Shown here in pieces: positions 61,163 to 64,000 of a DNA stretch of 64,000 nucleotides. The notes below the pieces were generated by a model. That model was not told the origin of the DNA. It saw only the letters and a program-made list of their open reading frames with translations, and made no database searches. The stretch comes from Limosilactobacillus sp. WILCCON 0051 (GTDB lineage Bacteria; Bacillota; Bacilli; Lactobacillales; Lactobacillaceae): the NCBI RefSeq assembly GCF_039955095.1, contig NZ_CP154878.1:1488001-1552000 (forward strand). Reading direction: 5' to 3'. Made by a program: the position numbers and the translations under genes. Each line of letters opens with the position of its first letter. Positions within the stretch are counted from its first letter, which is position 1.

Positions 61163-62506
61163 TTAAGACCTCAATTCTTTAAAACGCTTTTGGTATGTTT
61201 CAACTTTGGCATCCCCGGCAAACTCACGCTGCGAATCGATCAGCTGTTCCATAACGGCCGGTTTAACCATTGCCAATAAGAGCTTTTCAATCATCGCGTC
61301 AAGTTGCGTCTCATCATAACGATTATCAGGCGCGACCAGTTCTGGCAGATGCAGCGTGTCATTAAAGCCTAGAATCAGCTGGTTGTTCTCAAAGGCCGCC
61401 CGCACTGCATCCATAATCTGATCACCGCGATTGATATCCAGATAAATATCGCAATCGGCCATCAGCTGTTTAGCCTTTGCAAAACTGACCACTGGATACA
61501 GGTGCACGTTGGCTTGCTCACCGATCTGCAGCAGTTTTTCCGACATCTCGGTCAACGCCGCAACGTGAAAATCAAAATTCTTAAGCCGGGCTGCCAGTAC
61601 AGAAAGCATCTCGATCTGATCCGAGTTGGTCATGATCAAAATGGCTGGCCGCATCTGATTGCCGCGCGGATGCGGATAGATCGTACCCAGCCGCTGCACC
61701 TTAACGTCACTTGGCTGCGGATCGGCATCCAACGTCTTGGCAAATTTTTCTTGATACTGCACCCATGCCTGATGATTCTGCATCCAGATCTGCTTGGTGC
61801 GCGTCTGATTTTCAAAGATAAAGCGCATGTTGCCAGGCAGCTCGTCACCCAGTCCTTCCTGCCAGACTAGCACGTCGCTGGCATTTTCGTTTGGCAGCTT
61901 CAAGGTCGTAAAGAAAGCCAGGTTCAGCGTGTTGTAGATGACGTGATCCAGCTGATAGCCGCTGCTTTGCAAAAAGTCGGCCGTCAGTTCCAGCCAGTTT
62001 GCGAAATGACGCTGACGTCCGCCAGTATACAAAAAGATGTCGTCAGTCGTTAAATGATGGTCGATCACCACGTTTTGTGCCGCGTCATAGTACTGCTTGA
62101 GTTTTGCCTGACCCTTGGCATAAAACGTCTTGGCAAAACGCTGCCCATGCTGATCATATTGATCGATCCACTGCAGCTCGCCAGCCGCGTTCAGCCATTC
62201 GACCTGCTTGACGAAACGCGTATTGTCATTTTTAAAGAAACGGATCTCGGCACGCTTGGTATTCAGGTCATAAACCTGGGCCCCACTGGCATCCCCTTTG
62301 ATCTGCCAGAAGCGAGGCACCTGAACCTGATCAAAATAAAGCGGCTCGCCAGTCTGCTTACGATACTGCTTGATTGGCGAATCGACCTCTGCCGGCAAAA
62401 AACCATCATCATTGATCACCACTGTTGGCACCTTGATTTCAGCGATCTTTTGCGAGCGGACCAGGTCAATGCTGCCGCGCTGCCAGTCGTCAAATAGATT
62501 AAGCAT
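61163..62506 (-). CDS. gtfB: Accessory Sec system glycosylation chaperone/transferase GtfB
   Basis: 447 residues. GtfB is the non-catalytic partner of GtfA: together they add N-acetylglucosamine to Ser/Thr of serine-rich repeat adhesins before export by SecA2/SecY2. The N-terminus MLNLFDDWQRGSIDLVRSQ, the EIRFFKNDNTRFVKQVEWLN segment (the extended-sheet region), VIYNTLNLAFFTTLKLP and LVWQEGLGDELPGNM are typical of GtfB. It overlaps gtfA by eight bases. Export and Asp genes are expected further right, outside the window. Confidence 0.9.
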   Translation of the reverse strand: MLNLFDDWQRGSIDLVRSQKIAEIKVPTVVINDDGFLPAEVDSPIKQYRKQTGEPLYFDQVQVPRFWQIKGDASGAQVYDLNTKRAEIRFFKNDNTRFVKQVEWLNAAGELQWIDQYDQHGQRFAKTFYAKGQAKLKQYYDAAQNVVIDHHLTTDDIFLYTGGRQRHFANWLELTADFLQSSGYQLDHVIYNTLNLAFFTTLKLPNENASDVLVWQEGLGDELPGNMRFIFENQTRTKQIWMQNHQAWVQYQEKFAKTLDADPQPSDVKVQRLGTIYPHPRGNQMRPAILIMTNSDQIEMLSVLAARLKNFDFHVAALTEMSEKLLQIGEQANVHLYPVVSFAKAKQLMADCDIYLDINRGDQIMDAVRAAFENNQLILGFNDTLHLPELVAPDNRYDETQLDAMIEKLLLAMVKPAVMEQLIDSQREFAGDAKVETYQKRFKELRS

Positions 62507-64000
62507 CTGTTTCCTCCTTTACCAGCTGTCGCCATTTTGCAAGAATCCGATCATCCAAATAGTGCTCGGCAATCTCATAGGAATGCTGACTGAACTTCGC
62601 GCCCTGGTTTTCATCGGCAAAGAGCTGCTCGATGGCTCCCGTCAAAGCCGCGACTTTTTCAGCTTCATCCTGCTGTTCGTCATAAGGCAGCAAAAAGCCG
62701 TTCTGCTCTGGATCAATAAACGTCTGATTGCCATACGGGACGTCAAAGCCGATCATTGGCAGGCCCCCGCCGACCGCCTCTAACAGACTCAGCCCAAAGC
62801 CTTCACTGGTTGAGGCCGCGATGTAGCCGGCGTAGTTTTGGTAGACGTCATCCAGCCGGTGCTGTCCCATCAGATGAATATAGCCGTTTGCCTGGGCCGT
62901 GTCGATCTGGCGCTGGAGCCGATCATGCTGCTCGCCATAGCCATAGACATCCAAGACCAGATCGCCAACCGTCTGCCGGGCCGCGATTACCGCGCTGATC
63001 AGCCAGTCAATATGCTTTTCGCCAGCCAGCCGGGAAGCCGTGATCAGCGTATGCCGGCGTCGCTGCTGATACTGCCGCTGCTTGAGGGTGGTCAGACTGC
63101 CAACGGGAATTACGATGACCTTGGCCTCATCGTGCTGATACTTCTTCAGCTGTTTGGTCAGCATCGCTTGCTGGGCCGCGGTTGCCACGATGAAAAAGTC
63201 GGTGTCCGCCGCGTGCACGAACTGATACTCATAAAAGTTGTTCCAGAGGACGCGCTGATTATCCGTATGGTGCGCGTCATAATGTTCGGCATGCACTACC
63301 ACGCCCAGTTTGGCCGGTCCATGCAATTGATACCAGAGCTGGCCGCTGCTTAGATCCGGACTGTCCTCACGATCCAAAATCACCAGATCATCGTCCTGCA
63401 GGTGCAAGCGACGAATCATCTCAGCGTACAGTTCGGTTTTGGAGTAATAGATCTGCTCGGGAAACTCAAAGACCTCATTTTCGCCATTCAGGTACTGATG
63501 ATAGGCAACGCGGCCATCTTGATTCAAAAAGTCGCGCAGATAGACCTGGCCACTGCCATCCAGATATTCCACGGCATAGCAGCTGGCACTGAAGAATTCC
63601 CGCCGCATTAAGCGTGGTCCCGCAAAATACTCGGCATAGTCAATCAGCTGCCGTTTTTGGTCGACTACATGAACTCTGATCCGCCATTCTTCAGCCATTT
63701 CAAAGTCAACCAGCTGCTTGTTGCCTACAAAGGTCTGCGTCTTCATTGGCACGTCCTGCAGCTCATGGGCCTGGCGAAACTCAGCCAATGAATAGGTTGA
63801 TGGCGTGATTGGCATATCGGTAAAAAAGTTGTACAGCCAGATGACCTGATCATCACGCAGTCCCAGATTGCTCGTCAACGCCTGAATGTTATCGGCCAGA
63901 ATCATATCCGAAAAGATAAACCGGGCCTCAATGCCTGCCTGTTCAAAAACCTTGGCGCGATAAGCCTGGGCATACTCAACCCCACTGCTGGCCCAGCCAA
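62499..64000 (-). CDS. gtfA: Accessory Sec system O-linked GlcNAc transferase GtfA (5' end beyond the window)
   Basis: The frame runs to the right edge, where it reads GWASSGVEYAQAYRAKVF, the family start motif, so only about ten residues are missing. GtfA is a GT4 retaining glycosyltransferase that puts the first GlcNAc on Ser/Thr of surface adhesins. The nucleotide-sugar site is STSEGFGLSLLEAVGGGLPM (two Glu, E-x7-E). The segment DDQVIWLYNFFTDMPI belongs to the extended-sheet domain that binds GtfB. The end overlaps gtfB. I infer that the operon is gtfA-gtfB-small protein, reading leftwards. Confidence 0.92.
   Translation of the reverse strand, partial: GWASSGVEYAQAYRAKVFEQAGIEARFIFSDMILADNIQALTSNLGLRDDQVIWLYNFFTDMPITPSTYSLAEFRQAHELQDVPMKTQTFVGNKQLVDFEMAEEWRIRVHVVDQKRQLIDYAEYFAGPRLMRREFFSASCYAVEYLDGSGQVYLRDFLNQDGRVAYHQYLNGENEVFEFPEQIYYSKTELYAEMIRRLHLQDDDLVILDREDSPDLSSGQLWYQLHGPAKLGVVVHAEHYDAHHTDNQRVLWNNFYEYQFVHAADTDFFIVATAAQQAMLTKQLKKYQHDEAKVIVIPVGSLTTLKQRQYQQRRRHTLITASRLAGEKHIDWLISAVIAARQTVGDLVLDVYGYGEQHDRLQRQIDTAQANGYIHLMGQHRLDDVYQNYAGYIAASTSEGFGLSLLEAVGGGLPMIGFDVPYGNQTFIDPEQNGFLLPYDEQQDEAEKVAALTGAIEQLFADENQGAKFSQHSYEIAEHYLDDRILAKWRQLVKEETDA

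Overview
The window looks like chromosomal DNA of a heterofermentative, host-associated lactic acid bacterium, probably Limosilactobacillus or a close relative. The reasons are moderate GC with lactobacillus-type ribosome binding sites, a maltose phosphorylase / beta-phosphoglucomutase operon, a cytochrome bd branch with quinone-tail genes, very large YSIRK / MucBP / LPxTG surface proteins, and the glycosyltransferase pair of an accessory Sec locus. The species is an inference; no rRNA is present.

Layout. 1-4.5 kb: housekeeping genes (Spx-like regulator, RsmF-type rRNA methylase, Fic protein, Cof-type HAD, nitroreductase). 4.9-10.5 kb: the maltose unit malR-malT-mapA-pgmB on the minus strand, with two LacI-type operators, a cre-like site and a good promoter before malT. 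10.9-12.3 kb: three small genes (lipoprotein, unknown protein, zinc-ribbon membrane protein). 12.44-12.95 kb: no ORF, but a strong promoter, about 430 nt rich in stable stems, and an intrinsic terminator; this is probably a large structured non-coding RNA. 13-15.5 kb: an FAD/FMN fumarate-reductase-like enzyme and an orphan ORF. 15.6-17.1 kb: mostly non-coding, with the first copy of a four-hairpin repeat element, and tRNA-Pro. 17.2-18.7 kb: pyridoxal kinase and its likely ECF vitamin transporter subunit.

19-25.5 kb is an accessory stretch: an LPKTG adhesin with thirteen 12-residue proline-rich repeats, a HAD protein that has lost its catalytic aspartates, a NERD-domain membrane protein with internal 42-bp repeats, a 35-bp tandem array directly behind it, a small acidic protein, the second four-hairpin element, and an IS256-type transposase fragment. 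25.8-31.2 kb: the first giant MucBP adhesin. 31.6-40.9 kb: respiration genes: type II NADH dehydrogenase and MenA (minus strand), divergent polyprenyl diphosphate synthase, then cydABCD. Together these could make an NADH to menaquinone to cytochrome bd chain, with the naphthoquinone head group and haem probably supplied from outside, because no other men or haem genes are seen here. 41.4 kb: a butanediol-dehydrogenase-type enzyme.

42.5-60.5 kb: three tandem paralogous giant adhesins built from the same few shuffled modules. 60.9-64 kb: a small membrane protein (possibly Asp4/SecE-like), gtfB and the start of gtfA, running off the right edge. The glycosyltransferases probably act on Ser/Thr-rich surface proteins; whether the neighbouring adhesins are substrates is open.

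The most novel items are the predicted long structured RNA at 12.48-12.95 kb and the two-copy, four-hairpin intergenic element at 16.0-16.3 kb and 25.0-25.3 kb.
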